Assembly (NCBI GenBank): GCA_963514095.1
Contig: OY741271.1
Coordinates: 22,939,561-23,003,560 of the forward strand
Length of the DNA stretch: 64,000 nt
Reading direction: 5' to 3'
Source of the DNA: Eutrigla gurnardus
Taxonomy: Eukaryota > Chordata > Actinopteri > Perciformes > Triglidae
Shown piece by piece: positions 12,460 to 23,715 of the stretch; position 1 is the stretch's first letter, and each line of letters starts with the position of its first letter. The notes beneath the pieces were generated by a model that was given only the letters and a program-made list of their open reading frames with translations, was not told the DNA's origin and ran no database searches. Made by a program: the position numbers and the translations under genes.

Positions 12460-14834
12460 ATGAAGTTCATCCAGGAGAATATTATTACGCCCGTCAGGTA
12501 AGAGCCGTTGAGACTTTTTTCTTCATTTAAGACATCACAGCATTGTTTTTGGCTTACTGTATTCAGTCGCATGTAGAAAATTATCTTTTGTAGAATCCTC
12601 TCCTTGAGGTTGACGGGGTCTTGCGAGGGAGCTATCAACAGAGGATGTCATATTATATGCAGATTCAATAGCCCCTTGAGGCACATTTTTGTGATAGGCT
12701 ATTGGGCTACAGAAATAAATTTGACATGACATTTTGGGAACTACGTCTGTTTGCTTTCTTGATGAGAGTAAAATGAGAAAATGTCAATTAGTGGTTTTAC
12801 AGGGAAGAAAAAGCACAGAAGTGCCGGGCAGATGTTATTAATGTTAGCTAAAAAAATGTAACTTCAAATTATTGTCTTGCATTTCTGTTCTGGATGGATT
12901 TAAGAACATTTTGGAGAGAGCTAGGTCATGCTAGGCTAGGCTAATTGCATGTAGCTGCATACTTAATGTGACATTTTGGGAATGTTTGCTCATTTGCTTT
13001 CATGCTGAGATGTAAATGAAAAGAAACACTCTGTCCGTTCAATATGAAGCTGAAGCTAGCAGCTATTAGCTTAAGCATTGGTAAGAATCTAACACTTCTT
13101 AAATTCCCCAATCAATACATCTTCTATCTTGTTTGTTTAATCCGTAAGATAAATTGGTTTATGGAGGGTTGTGTGCCGGTCTGCCGGACTATTGATTGGG
13201 CAGGTGTTATGACTTCCTGGAGCCTTGTTGCCAGACAACCAATAGTGACTGTTAGTCGGCAGATAATTTTGAACCGTTTCACCCGTCTCCAGTCTTTATG
13301 CTAAGCTACGCTAACAGCTTCACATTCCACGTTTCCCCGCCTAACTCTCGGCCACGAGGCAAATATGAATAATATTGATTTGATTTGATCTTGTTTGCCT
13401 CCTCAGGAAGAGAGCAGGATCTTTCAGACAGTTGTTAAAATCCACCCTGCTTCATCTGTGGGATGTTTACTCCACCCCTGCGCCGGCCGGCAGAGACGTC
13501 CTGACTCTGCTGTCGCTCTGTTTCACGATCGCCGTCGTCACCGGCGGCCTCCTCCACCACTGGCTGTCCAAGACTCTGAAGTACGACCAAGGGGCGTCCA
13601 TCCAGACCGCCTGCATCTACGGCGCCGCCGTGTTTCTGGCCTCGTCCCTGTGCCACCCTCTGCGCTGCGTGCTGACCATGACCCTGCCCACCGTCTGCAC
13701 CCAACAGGGACGCAAGCTCCTCATCACGGCCTCCGTCATGGTCCTGGTGCTGAACGTGGTCCCTAACATCACGGTGAACGTCGGGGCGGTGGCTCGCATC
13801 CTGAAGTGCACCGCCGAGGGCTTCACCAAGACTTTGCTGAACTCGTCCGAACCCTTGAACAAAGCGAAGCGAGACCTCGTGGAGGAAGCCATCAAAGTGA
13901 AGCGGGAAGACTTGAGCATCGTCACCACCTTGAGGCAGTTGGATCATTTCACGCACGTCGACGTGTCCGGAGTCAAAAGCAGGTTCACCACGATGATCGC
14001 GCAGATAGAGGTCAACTTCTCGCATGCCAAGAACCTGCTCAGAGACTACAGACTGCTGTCAAACCGCATCCTCGCCGCCATTTTCGTGGCTATGCTGATC
14101 TTTGAATCCGCACGCTACTTGAAATCGTATCTGGGATCAGTGCAGTTTGATAACTGCTACATCTCCAAGGAGCTCCTGCAAAGAGCGAAAAACAAAACGG
14201 GTCTCACGGGCTGCAAAATCACCAGTCAGGAATGCACCTCCTGTCTCATATCGCTGGTGGTGGTGACATTATATTTCCTTGCAATAACTCTGATCGTGGC
14301 TCTGGATCATGTTGTGTATTTTATAGTTCAGGCCATTGTGCCATGGACACAGGATTTCCCACCCACATCTGCCACCATAAGTGTCAATTATAAGGTAAGG
14401 GATTAGTGCAGTTGCTTTTTCATTGTGCCTGCAGCGTTTGCTTCCTCTCTTTTTCAAATATATATTCTTTTTTAATCTCCTAGGTTCAGTGGTTCCCCCC
14501 GGCCTTTTGTATCATCCCGCAATCCTGTTTCACACGGGACCTCACAAACTTCCACAGGGACTACAGGTGGACTTTCAACCCGCAGCCGTCGCTCTGCGAT
14601 GTGACCACTTCGGCTCCCAACCTGGGCGTCACCCTCCTGCTGGGGGGCCTCTGGGTGACGAGCTACTCGCTGGTGTTCCTCGAGGTTTACGCCAGACGGC
14701 TGCGCAGGACAATCTCTGGGTGGTTCTTCAGAGAGCAGGAGGAGAGGAGGAGGGTGCACTTGATGAAGAAGATACAAGGGAAGCAGAGGAGAACCGAGCA
14801 AAAGGAGACCGTCTCTGTTGAGGTTCGTGGATGA
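12460..14834 (+). CDS. ocstamp: Osteoclast stimulatory transmembrane protein (DC-STAMP family)
   Basis: Exons: 12460-12497, 13407-14394, 14484-14834, giving 458 residues. OC-STAMP is a multi-pass membrane protein needed for fusion of osteoclast precursors, related to DC-STAMP. The large second exon has hydrophobic segments around LLSLCFTIAVVTGGLLHHW, VMVLVLNVVPNITVNVGAV and LISLVVVTLYFLAITLIVAL. The motif LEVYARRLRRTISGWFF near the C-terminus matches the family's LEAYARRLR block, and KYDQ and RFDN-like patterns also fit. The tail is basic and charged. The 38-base first coding exon is inferred: it ends in phase 2 at AG|GTAAGAG and joins the CTCAG acceptor at 13406 in frame. It puts about 31 residues before the conserved WDVYSTP, close to the human spacing. 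An in-frame ATG at 12355 is the alternative start. It lies just downstream of slc13a3 on the same strand, as in tetrapods. Confidence 0.88.
12727..13330. repeat. Dispersed repeat copies in ocstamp intron 1
   Basis: Two left-end-like segments (ACATTTTGGGAA followed by TTTGCTTTC, near 12731 and 12971) are followed by a body with TATCTTGTTTGTTTAATCCG and TGACTTCCTGGAGCCTTGTTG. It ends in a segment with CCAGTCTTTATGCTAAGC. The same family is seen more completely at 37184-37796. I recognise the words from fish genomes but cannot name the family. Confidence 0.65.
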
Positions 14835-14875
14835 ACCTTTAATCGACATAATTGTCTGATTCTACTCTTTCACTG

Positions 14876-15545
14876 TTATTGGATGGATTTCCATGACATT
14901 TTCTACAGACAGAGTTTGGTCCCCAGAGGATGAATCTCACTGACTTTTGTGATCCCCTGACTCATCCTCTTGCACCGCCATGAGGTTGATATTTTGTGTT
15001 TTTAATTAAATGTCTCGACAACTCGGTGGATTGGCATGAAATTTAAAGGTTGAGTAGGTCATTCAGAAACATTTTCTGTTATATTACATAATAATCTGTG
15101 ATCTGTGGCAGTGACAGGACTGTAAAAACCCTGGCCAATTAAAAAAGTCTGACTGGAGAAAATAATTGGACGGCCTGCCTGTCTGTCAAAACGTACTTCC
15201 TGGCACTCTGCCGATCTTGAGCTCTCGTTTGGCGTTCTGTGCAGCAGCTTTGAACAGAGGTCTAATGATGACCTTTAAATGTGGTGCAAACATTAGTGTC
15301 CCCCTCAGATTCAGTTATAGTTTTGGTCAATCTAGCGCCATCATCAAGTAAGTAAACCATCCAATACTGCAGTTTATGACAGATATGTGCAACACTAATG
15401 ACATGCTCATCGATCTTAGTGGCGTTCTGTGTTTAGTGGTCACATGCTTAACCAAGAGGGCGATCATGTGGATGTTAGCGTTTCAACTCACTGCAGTTTC
15501 TACGTACAGAGCTGCTAGCGTGGCTGTAGACTCTGTTTCTTCACA
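14876..15545. repeat. Dispersed fish repeat covering the ocstamp 3' flank
   Basis: The words TGGTCCCCAGAGGATGAATC, TGATCCCCTGACT and GAGCTGCTAGCGTGGCTGT occur in the order usual for a common percomorph interspersed repeat. A diverged partial copy is at 24690-24830 and a middle fragment at 39800-39880. The sequence may be part of the ocstamp 3' UTR. Confidence 0.5.
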
Positions 15546-15714
15546 CCTTTTTTTCAGGTTTGTCGCTGCTTCTTGTGCTACATGTGTGTTTTTGCAGAAC
15601 ACTGAAGAGCATCCTGTGTAACAGCAGCTTTTCCTGTGCAGGCGTGTCGCCTGATGTGGTTTTTATTCATGTACGACCACTCCTGCTCAATTTGCCTCCA
15701 CATTCTCTCTTTCA

Positions 15715-15720
15715 AATAAA
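15715..15720 (+). terminator. Possible poly(A) signal for ocstamp
   Basis: AATAAA lies 881 bases after the ocstamp stop. A second AATAAA is near 15853. Either could end the transcript if the intervening repeat is transcribed. Confidence 0.35.
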
Positions 15721-15859
15721 TGTCACAAAGCTTATGTTTTACTGTATTTTTTTCTTCTTTGTGCTTCAGTATAAACCTGTTATTTCTAGTTTGTTTTTCT
15801 TTTCTTTTACTCCTCAGCCCCACTAGATGCCACTATGGTGCTTTGAACAGAGAATAAAA

Positions 15860-17400
15860 TGTATCTCCCGTCAGGAAAGGAACAGCAATAGATTGGCTCT
15901 TACAATTTTTTTTAATATTTTGTTGGCCTAGATGACTTTAATAGATAAAAATGAATCGATTTCATGTACACATCAAATAAAAGCCTATTTTAAATCAGTG
16001 GGCCCTTACTAAACAAAATAATCTCTGAAAATGTTTTGCATTTCATCAGCACGCTCCTGCTTAAAACTCCCACGAGCCTCCGGGAGTTTATTTTAATCCC
16101 AGAATGAAAATAGAATACCTCTTTATCTTCTATTTTTAATTCTGACTTTTCGCCCACCGCATGATGCTCTCAAACTCTTGCGTAAAGACGATACACAGAA
16201 ATGATCAGCTATTAATTGCATCTGTCGTCATGAATTCATGCGTCAGTGTGTTGCTTTATGTGAGTGACACCTTGTTGTTGGAAATAAGGTGAACTGAGAG
16301 ATGAATTATTGTTAAAATGTAGATTTAATGTAGCTTTTAACTCCCACTCTCTTTTAGCAGCTTTACGGTTGGAAAAAAGACTACTTTTTCTATCTGATAG
16401 CATCACTCTGTATGTATTCTGTATGAGCTTGTTTGTGCTTGAAGCTATATAATGTTTGCGTTACATGTCTGTGTGTTTGAACAAATTCTGACCGCACAGC
16501 ATATGGATGAAGCACATTATTCATCCCATTTGAGTAGACACAGTATGTGCTTCTTTCAATCAAATAATTACCTGGACAGAAAACGCTCCACAGGATTTTT
16601 TCCCCTTCTTCTTCTGTGAAGCTGTTATCTATTCATTAGAGGAAGCCTGGTCTGAGAGCTCTGAGACTGAAAACTCTTTGAAATGATGAAAATGCAAACA
16701 TCTGTCATGCATTAGCATTCATACTGTCAGTCCACAGTGAGAGCTTTAAAGAGCCTTCTGAGCTCAGAGTAGTTTGTAAGAATCTATTTTCATAGCTTTG
16801 AGAAAGAAATGGAGGATGATTGGTTTTGATGTGACTTAATATATTCAGCTATTAGGAGCAGGTTTTAACAGTATCAGCAAATGCCAAACAATCACATTTC
16901 CAGGGGCTGTGAAAGCCTCGCTGGAGTTACAAAACTCTTAATATTATTATATCTGTATTCCCGTTTGTACTTTTTTTTTAAAAATGTTACACTCCTGAGT
17001 CCGTCCAAATAATTAATTCAGCCTTAAGAAGATTAAACTTAAATTATGTCCGCTTTGGGACAAAAAAAAAAAAACGACTTCGTAATTAGTGCCATTTGCA
17101 TTGAATGGACAATCACTGCAGTGGATGATGTGTTGAATTGCAGGCTACTTCCTCTGTTCCTTCCATAATTACAGGGTTTATTACAGCCTCGGCCTCAGCG
17201 GTTGACATTACATGAGGAGGTGGAATTGATTTTTAAGTTAGTGGCTGTACAAGGCAATGTGTTGCAGTGTGGATGTAATGGTGTGTGATGTGAGAGAGGA
17301 GGGGTGCACTGGTAAAAAAAAAAAAAAATATAGGGAGGGAGGGAGAGCAAGGGAGAGAGGGAGGGACACATATGTGGACGACGAGAACGAATGTGGAGAA
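15860..17400. other. Intergenic, AT-rich
   Basis: I see no gene, RNA or intact mobile element. It has only short A/T runs and scattered short ORFs without motifs. Confidence 0.5.
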
Positions 17401-17487
17401 AGAAGAAGCATTCGTTTGTGTTTTTTGGTTGATTGCACCTGAGCGCTGCTACCTCGCCAGATTGACAGCTGCCTTTGACAAATGATG
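17400..17487 (+). other. Possible 5' UTR exon of the TRH receptor gene
   Basis: A purine-rich stretch leads to a good donor (GATG|GTAAGC) at 17488. The coding exon of the TRH receptor is preceded by an acceptor at 18781-18782 (CTCTTTAG), so at least one upstream non-coding exon is expected. The left boundary is unknown. Confidence 0.3.
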
Positions 17488-17965
17488 GTAAGCTGCTATT
17501 TTTCTTCTATTAAAAATGTGCTAAATATTTATGCTATATCTCACACACTTTTATTTTCTTAACCTGATATTTCTGCTTCACAAGGCTATATAAAGGTGGA
17601 TGGTTATGTATTTATTTTCTTTTCGCTGAGGGTGGTCTGACTTTTCTGGGTGAGCAGAGGATAAAAAAAAAAAAAAGATGAAATAGTCACATTATCTTTA
17701 GTGTGCACAATGAGTCAGTAACTTACACTTTATCATTTGGACAAAAAATGATGAAGCTTATTCCACAGTCAAGCTGCTAATAGGAATAATCAATGAGAAA
17801 CACAGAATACACATCATTATGGATGTTAGGATTAAATCTGATCTCAATGATAACAGAAAGTCCAATATAATGTTGACCTTAATATTAAGATTCAAGTTTG
17901 ACCTTTACTTTGGTAAACGTTTATTCTAAAATAGAGTGATTTTGTTATTCCTGTTATTCAATTAA

Positions 17966-18331
17966 AGGAACAGTGTGTAGGATTCGGTGGCATCGAGCAG
18001 GTGTGGAGTGCAAACAAATGAATGTGATGGCCTTCAGGTGACAGAAAAACACCAAGGGCTCGAGAGTCAATGTCTGGTTTGTCCGTCCTGGACTCCCGGA
18101 GGAACATAGCAGTGCTGTGTTGATGTGAAGGGCTCATTCTAAGCTAATGAAAACACACTCAGATAAATATATACAAATTTAGGGGTGACACTAAATAGTC
18201 AGTCTGATTTTATCGCCCATCTCAGAGTCGTCGCATGTACAGATGGGAAAATGGGAGGATTGATAATCATAGTTAGGAATATTATCTTCCATTCCTGCTA
18301 ATATATATGCAAAGTGTTACACACTGGCCCT
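17966..18331. mobile_element. Short TIR element flanked by TTAA/TTAG (piggyBac-type MITE?)
   Basis: The left end AGGAACAGTGTGTAGGATT pairs with the reverse complement of the right end, AGGGCCAGTGTGTAACACT (14 of 19 identical, including CAGTGTGTA). The element is 366 bases, with TTAA before it (17962-17965) and TTAG after it (18332-18335). It encodes no transposase. TTAA flanks suggest piggyBac-type mobilisation, but one flank has decayed. It lies in the presumed first intron or promoter of the TRH receptor gene. Confidence 0.6.
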
Positions 18332-18829
18332 TTAGTATATCAAACCTGCACTAGCCGACCTCTTTGCCACTTGGGGGCAGTGGAAACAAGCTGTGAACAC
18401 TTGATTGACTTATAAACATTGGAGTCGATGTAGCAATTTGGTTTATTTAAACAGTATATAAACAGTTGCTTATATAGACATCCAGCAGTTAAGTAGCTAG
18501 TGTCCAGTGCGTTTAGAGCTTTTTCTGCTGCTGAAACTGGAAATTAATCTATGAGTGAGAATGAACCGAAACAGTAAAGTTGCAGCTGCACCCAAACTCA
18601 CTGTGAAGCTCCATAAAGCCGAGATGATCTGTATATTCAGGTGTTCTTTGTTAGCGTGACAACTTTCAGATTTTCATATTGTTTTCACCTCTCATCAGGA
18701 CTCTAAAATGACTGATTATAGCTTTAAAGTCAAGTTTTATGTGCAGTTCCTATCTGTGGTTTCTCTCTATTTCCCTCTTTAGGATTCTTGTTTTGTGCCT
18801 CTGGAGATCAACTGAATTGCTTGAACACA

Positions 18830-20654
18830 ATGGAGAACAACACAACCATGTTTCAAGATGTCACTCAGGTTGTAAATCTGACAGAAATACCTCTAAAACC
18901 TCTCGAAGAGCAGGTCATAACCATATTTTTGACATTGCTCATCTGTGTCGTTGGGATTGCCGGGAACGTCATGGTGGTGCTGGTCGTGCTGCGCACTAAA
19001 CACATGGTGACCCCGACTAACTGCTACCTCGTCAGTCTGGCTGTGGCCGACCTCATCGTGCTGCTGGCTGCAGGGCTGCCGAATATCTCTGACGTCGTGG
19101 CCTTCTGGATCTACGGCTACACGGGATGCCTGTGCATCACTTATCTTCAGTACCTGGGCATCAACGCGTCGTCCTGCTCCATCACGGCCTTCACCATCGA
19201 ACGCTACATCGCCATCTGTCACTCCATAAAGGCCCAATTCATATGCACCGTTTCCCGGGCCAAGAGGATCATAGCCGCGGTCTGGATCTTCACCTCGCTC
19301 TACTGCATCATGTGGTTCTTCTTAGTGGACACCGATGAGACCATCTACTCCAACGGGGTGGTGGTCACCTGCGGCTACCGCGTCTCCAGGAGCTTCTACA
19401 TGCCGATCTATTTCCTGGACTTCACTATGTTCTATGTCATCCCCCTCGTCGTGGCCACTGTGCTGTACGGACTCATCGCCAGGATTCTGTTCATGAGCCC
19501 GCTGGCTTCGCATCTGAGCGATGGAGGAGGGTCGGTCCACCAGGGTCACTCCAACAGCACCAACAAGGCCAGCAGGGGTGCCGTCTCTGCAAGGAAACAG
19601 GTAGCGTAAAAGGGAGACGCACATCTTCATCATCATGGTCAAAAATCAAACTCTCAACAATTACTGGATCACTTTACTGGTTCATGGTTCTCAGGGGATG
19701 AATCGCATCGACATTGGCGACCCCTTGTCTTTTCCTCTAGCATTTACATTTACATTGAGGGAATTTAGCAGGCATTAAGCGACTTACAAGAAGTACATTT
19801 GTCAAAAGAAAGACACAACAAAATATCATTGCCGATAAAGTAAGAGCTAAAAAATAGTAGCTGTTCAGCAAACATACCTTACTAAATGTTACAACTAGCT
19901 GTACTCACAGAATGCCTAAACCCAAATCTACAATTAGTTTCTGACTTACCAACAAGATACAAAGCAGCTTCCTTCCTTTCTCCAGACAAAATGTAGTTTT
20001 TATATAGTGCATCATCGAGCCTTGACCTCAGGCCGGCCCAAAAAAAAACCCAAAACAGAAATTGTTAAACAATCTACCTCCACAATTCAGCACCAGGTAT
20101 AGTCTTTTCACACGTAATTCGTTTTGAAGATGCATAATGTGTTTTGAAACTCACTTCACTCAGAATTTTGGGTGATTATAACTTTTCTCTTCCTCATTCG
20201 TCTCTTGCTCCTTGTTTCCTGGTTCCTCCGTCTCGTTCTCTGCCACCGATAGATCACAAAGATGCTGGCCGTGGTGGTCGTCCTCTTCGCCTTGCTCTGG
20301 ATGCCTTACCGAACGCTGGTGGTGGTCAACTCCTTCATCGACCCGCCTTACCAAAACACCTGGTTCCTGCTCCTCTGCCGCATGTGCATCTACACCAACA
20401 GCGCCATCAACCCCATCATTTACAACCTCATGTCTCAGAAGTTTCGCGTGGCGTTCAAAAAGCTCTGCAAGTGCAAATGGGAACACAAGGGTAAGGCGGC
20501 GGAGTACAGCGTGCCCATGTACTACAGCGGGATGAAGGATTCGTCCCATGAGAGCAATGAGCTGGTCACCGAGCAGGACGAGGTCGCCGGCCAAACCAAC
20601 AAGAGGTGCAACAAAACCGATGAGGGCGCAAGCACCTTCAGCATCTCTAAATAA
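18830..20654 (+). CDS. trhr2: Thyrotropin-releasing hormone receptor, type-2-like
   Basis: Exons 18830-19600 and 20253-20654 give a 390-residue class A GPCR. The ligand is the TRH tripeptide, and the family signals mainly through Gq. Seven hydrophobic segments are visible. Candidate N-glycosylation sites are at N4 and N16, the ECL disulfide pair is about C100-C181, the DRY motif is ERY at 124-126, and NPIIY is in TM7. By alignment from memory, residues shown to contact TRH in mammalian TRHR1 are all present: Y108 and N112 in TM3, Y276 in TM6 and R300 in TM7. The single intron falls after RKQ at the start of TM6, as I remember for TRHR genes. Segments such as LPIYLLDF-like MPIYFLDF, SRAKRIIA and LYGLIARILFMSPL look closer to TRHR2 than TRHR1, so the subtype is an inference. 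Receptor identity is firm. Confidence 0.92.
19740..19930. repeat. Interspersed repeat fragment in the TRH receptor intron
   Basis: The words AATTTAGCAGGCATTAAGCG and ACTTACAAGAAGTACATT resemble the very common fish repeat containing TTTAGCAGACGCTTTTATCC. It is diverged and the ends are not clear. Confidence 0.4.
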
Positions 20655-21974
20655 AAATACTCTGATGAGCTTGTTGGCTTCGCTAGGCGAACATCTGCCA
20701 TTTTAATGTTTTAGATTGCTGATATTTCCACCCATTATAAAAGAAAATACTTACTGCCTCTGAGATCTGTAGATAATCCTCTCGTTGGCAGTGACACATG
20801 TTGAATTAGTGGCGTAGTAGCTGTGATACTTTGTTGTAAGTGTTGTAAACACAGTATATAATATAAACAATGACTATTGACATTTTATGGGGCTGATGCT
20901 CCGGGTGCATATTTTGACTTTTGTCTTGCGATAATGTCCAGACTTAATTACCAGTATTCGTTATGTGCAACACTCCTGATAAGAAGGGCACTTGCTCTTC
21001 ATGGTTACACTCAGGCTGGCGTGTACTCCACAGTCATCACATTTGTTAGTGCTAATTTAGCAAATGCTAACATGCAAATAGGATGGTGAACCATCCAGTG
21101 TAATGGAAGTGTCTTTGGCTTCTGTGCTATGAGCTTTGTACAGTTACAAGAGAGATTTCAATTAAATCCTTTGCATTTGAATCAACACTAAAAAAGTGGG
21201 TGGTCTTAGACTTTAACATTTCTCACACAGCCCCTTTATTTGCCAAAAGTTTCAGATTGACTGATGGACGGATGTCATGATATTATTGGTTTCCAGGAAG
21301 AAACAATAATTGGATTTTGGTACAAATACAAAGAAATGTATTTCTCTTTTATTAGGTGCACAATATGAAAAGACATTTTTCATTTCATCTTGATTTTAAT
21401 GCCTGCTGAACATGGGCACGTGGAGCGAGCGACTCACGTGACTCGACATTGATCGACATGACAAAATGTCCACGTTTACCTTTAGTTTTGTACTTGACCC
21501 ATCCACCTCCCCACTCCACCGCCTGTGTGGTCTATCTCACTCTTTATACAATGGCAGTTGCTCTGGTTGTCTAACAATGACGTGTGTGAGTTTACATTGA
21601 AGTCAGTTGAAAAGCATGCTGCACCAGTATCAGACTATATCAATTGATACAGTTTGGTGATAATGTGTAATTCCCAGAATAGCTGCAGCTTATTTAACCG
21701 GAGGTCTAATTAGCAGGGTCAATTGACAACAGCTGTGTAGGTGTGCAGCTCCTCTAGTGTTCAGTCTTTTAAGTCTCAGCTAGTAGCGAGAATGATTCTC
21801 TTCATAATTAAGATCCTCTTTAAATCTCTTTGGATTTTTGTTGGACTCCAAGTCCTCAGCCCATCCATATCTGTGATTCCAGAGGAACTGTGTTGTGGGA
21901 GAAGTCTCATTAGATTTCCAGTCTGCCAAACTGGGAGGCATGAAGTTATAACAATGGAAGCTCATAACGAATCA
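20655..21974. other. 3' flank of the TRH receptor gene, no gene seen
   Basis: AT-rich sequence with short unrecognised ORFs. An AATAAA overlaps the TRH receptor stop codon region (about 20650) but is too close to be the likely 3' end. I did not identify a clear alternative. Confidence 0.4.
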
Positions 21975-21982
21975 GTTCCAAC

Positions 21983-22492
21983 TAGGGGTGTAACGACTCA
22001 TTGGATTAATCGATGAATCGATTGTCAGTCCTATCGATTCTACTAAATCGATCTGCTCAAATAAATAAATAGAATGAATCGTTTTGGCTTCACCAATAAT
22101 CAATATAAATGCATTTAATCGGATGAATCGTGATTCTTACTTATGATTAATGTTTTAATACGTTTAAGACACTCTCTCCCCTCCCAGCATGTGGTCTACT
22201 GAATAATGTTCAAAATAACTGAGCAATGTTTAATTACATTTTTGTATTCAGCATCAAATATTATGCAGGACTAGAATAAATATGTTGTTTTTCACCTTTC
22301 AGAAGAATACAGATAGTCTCACTTGCATTATTGCATGTTTATTTAATGGATATAGAACTTTGGTTACGAGTTACAGAATCGAATCGAATCGAATCGTTAC
22401 AACAAAAAAAAAAATCGTCCTTGAATCGACTCGCCAACTACTGTATCGTTAATCGAATCGAATTGCTGTGAAGCCAAAGATTCACACCCCTA
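21983..22492. mobile_element. hAT-type MITE with perfect 8-bp target duplication
   Basis: The element starts TAGGGGTGTAACG and ends with the inverse, CACACCCCTA (TAGGGGTGT exact, then diverging). It is flanked by GTTCCAAC at 21975-21982 and the identical GTTCCAAC at 22493-22500. Eight-base duplications are the mark of hAT transposases. The 510-base interior has repeated AATCGAT/ATCGATT and GAATC words but no transposase ORF, so it would have been moved in trans. Confidence 0.85.
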
Positions 22493-23067
22493 GTTCCAAC
22501 TGAAAACATTGGCTAAGCCGGGGGATGAAAACAAAGTGGTTCTTTAAATTAGCTTTTTTTTTTTGTCTTGCAACAAACCTTTTGTGTTGCCAACAAGTTT
22601 GCCGTCAATCGTCTTGTTGCTGTCGTTTTCATCATCGCTGCATGTCTCTGCATCTCCTCACGGCCAGCTCTCCAAACCTCATGTAGAAATCTCCTTCACC
22701 CTGTGTTCGATGTCGATTCTGTGTATCGTAGGACAAGTTTGTTTTTAAACGTATTTTGTAAAGAGTTTCATGTGGATTAAGAAACCCTTTTACAACCATA
22801 ACAAATGTATACATTCTCTTTATTCGTGAACATTTGTGTTTCAAAATAAAACTCATATTAACGGTACTATTCATCTCAGTATTTCTTATCATGTAGATTT
22901 ACATAAACTGAATTGGAACTGTGGCTCCTGCACTTGCAGCGCTAGTGTAGCCCTGAATAGAGAATAACAGACGGATCATTTCAAGGACACACTTATTATT
23001 CTCTTTTGTTTTGATTTGCATTCATTTGCATACTTAAGACCTTAGTGTGTAAGTAACATAAATAACA

Positions 23068-23715
23068 ATGATTCAGAACACATCACTAGGAAAATGTGAC
23101 TCATTCGTTGGAGCTTCACATCACGTTTGGCACCCGTACAGTGAGGTTCCTCTCAATGATCAACCCTGCCGGTGCTTTCTAATGCAGCAGTCATGTTCTC
23201 CGTCACGCAGAGGGTATTGTATAAAGCATTTCAGTCCCTCTGGACATTGTGCAGGCTGTATGGCTCTGATTTATTCCATGAAAGGAGTTTCTATGATGGA
23301 AGAGATGCCACAAAAGGCCTGGGAGAGGAAAGAAGTCAGTGAAGGCAGAAATGCACATGGGACCAGCAAAAATGTTGCCTGTGGCTTCAGCAGTCATTTA
23401 TATATTTATTTCTTTTCAGCTCAAAATGGATCAATGATACACTGTATTTTTCGGTGGTTTATGGGTTTGTTTTGTTTGGTTGTATGTCAGATAGAAGAAC
23501 AACTGTATCAACTGAAGGACTGTATTTTTTTTTACTATGTAATTACAACATTTTCTACAAAATTCAATATATTTTCTCAAGAGTTCCATCACAAAACGAC
23601 CTTTAACTTATGGAAAGTTCACTTTTTCAAAACACCCCTCACACCTTCTTTGGCTCGGAGCGATTTGGCAGAAACCTTAACCCAAATGTCCAAACAGACA
23701 CTAAGGACGCGATAA
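23068..23715 (+). other. Unexplained 215-codon open reading frame
   Basis: An ATG with A at -3 opens a 215-residue frame with no stop. The first half is Cys-rich and polar (for example CSPSRRGYC and HCAGCM). The second half has hydrophobic stretches encoded by T-rich DNA (around FRWFMGLFCLVVCQ and FFYYVITTF). I recognise no domain, and no intron or neighbouring exon supports it. Composition in the second half looks like ordinary non-coding DNA. An ORF of this length can occur by chance in 64 kb, so I do not call it a gene. Confidence 0.12.

Noticed and set aside
13435..14025. A 196-codon ORF on the - strand opposite ocstamp
   Set aside because: It is the complement of the GC-rich ocstamp exon, with low-complexity composition and no domain.
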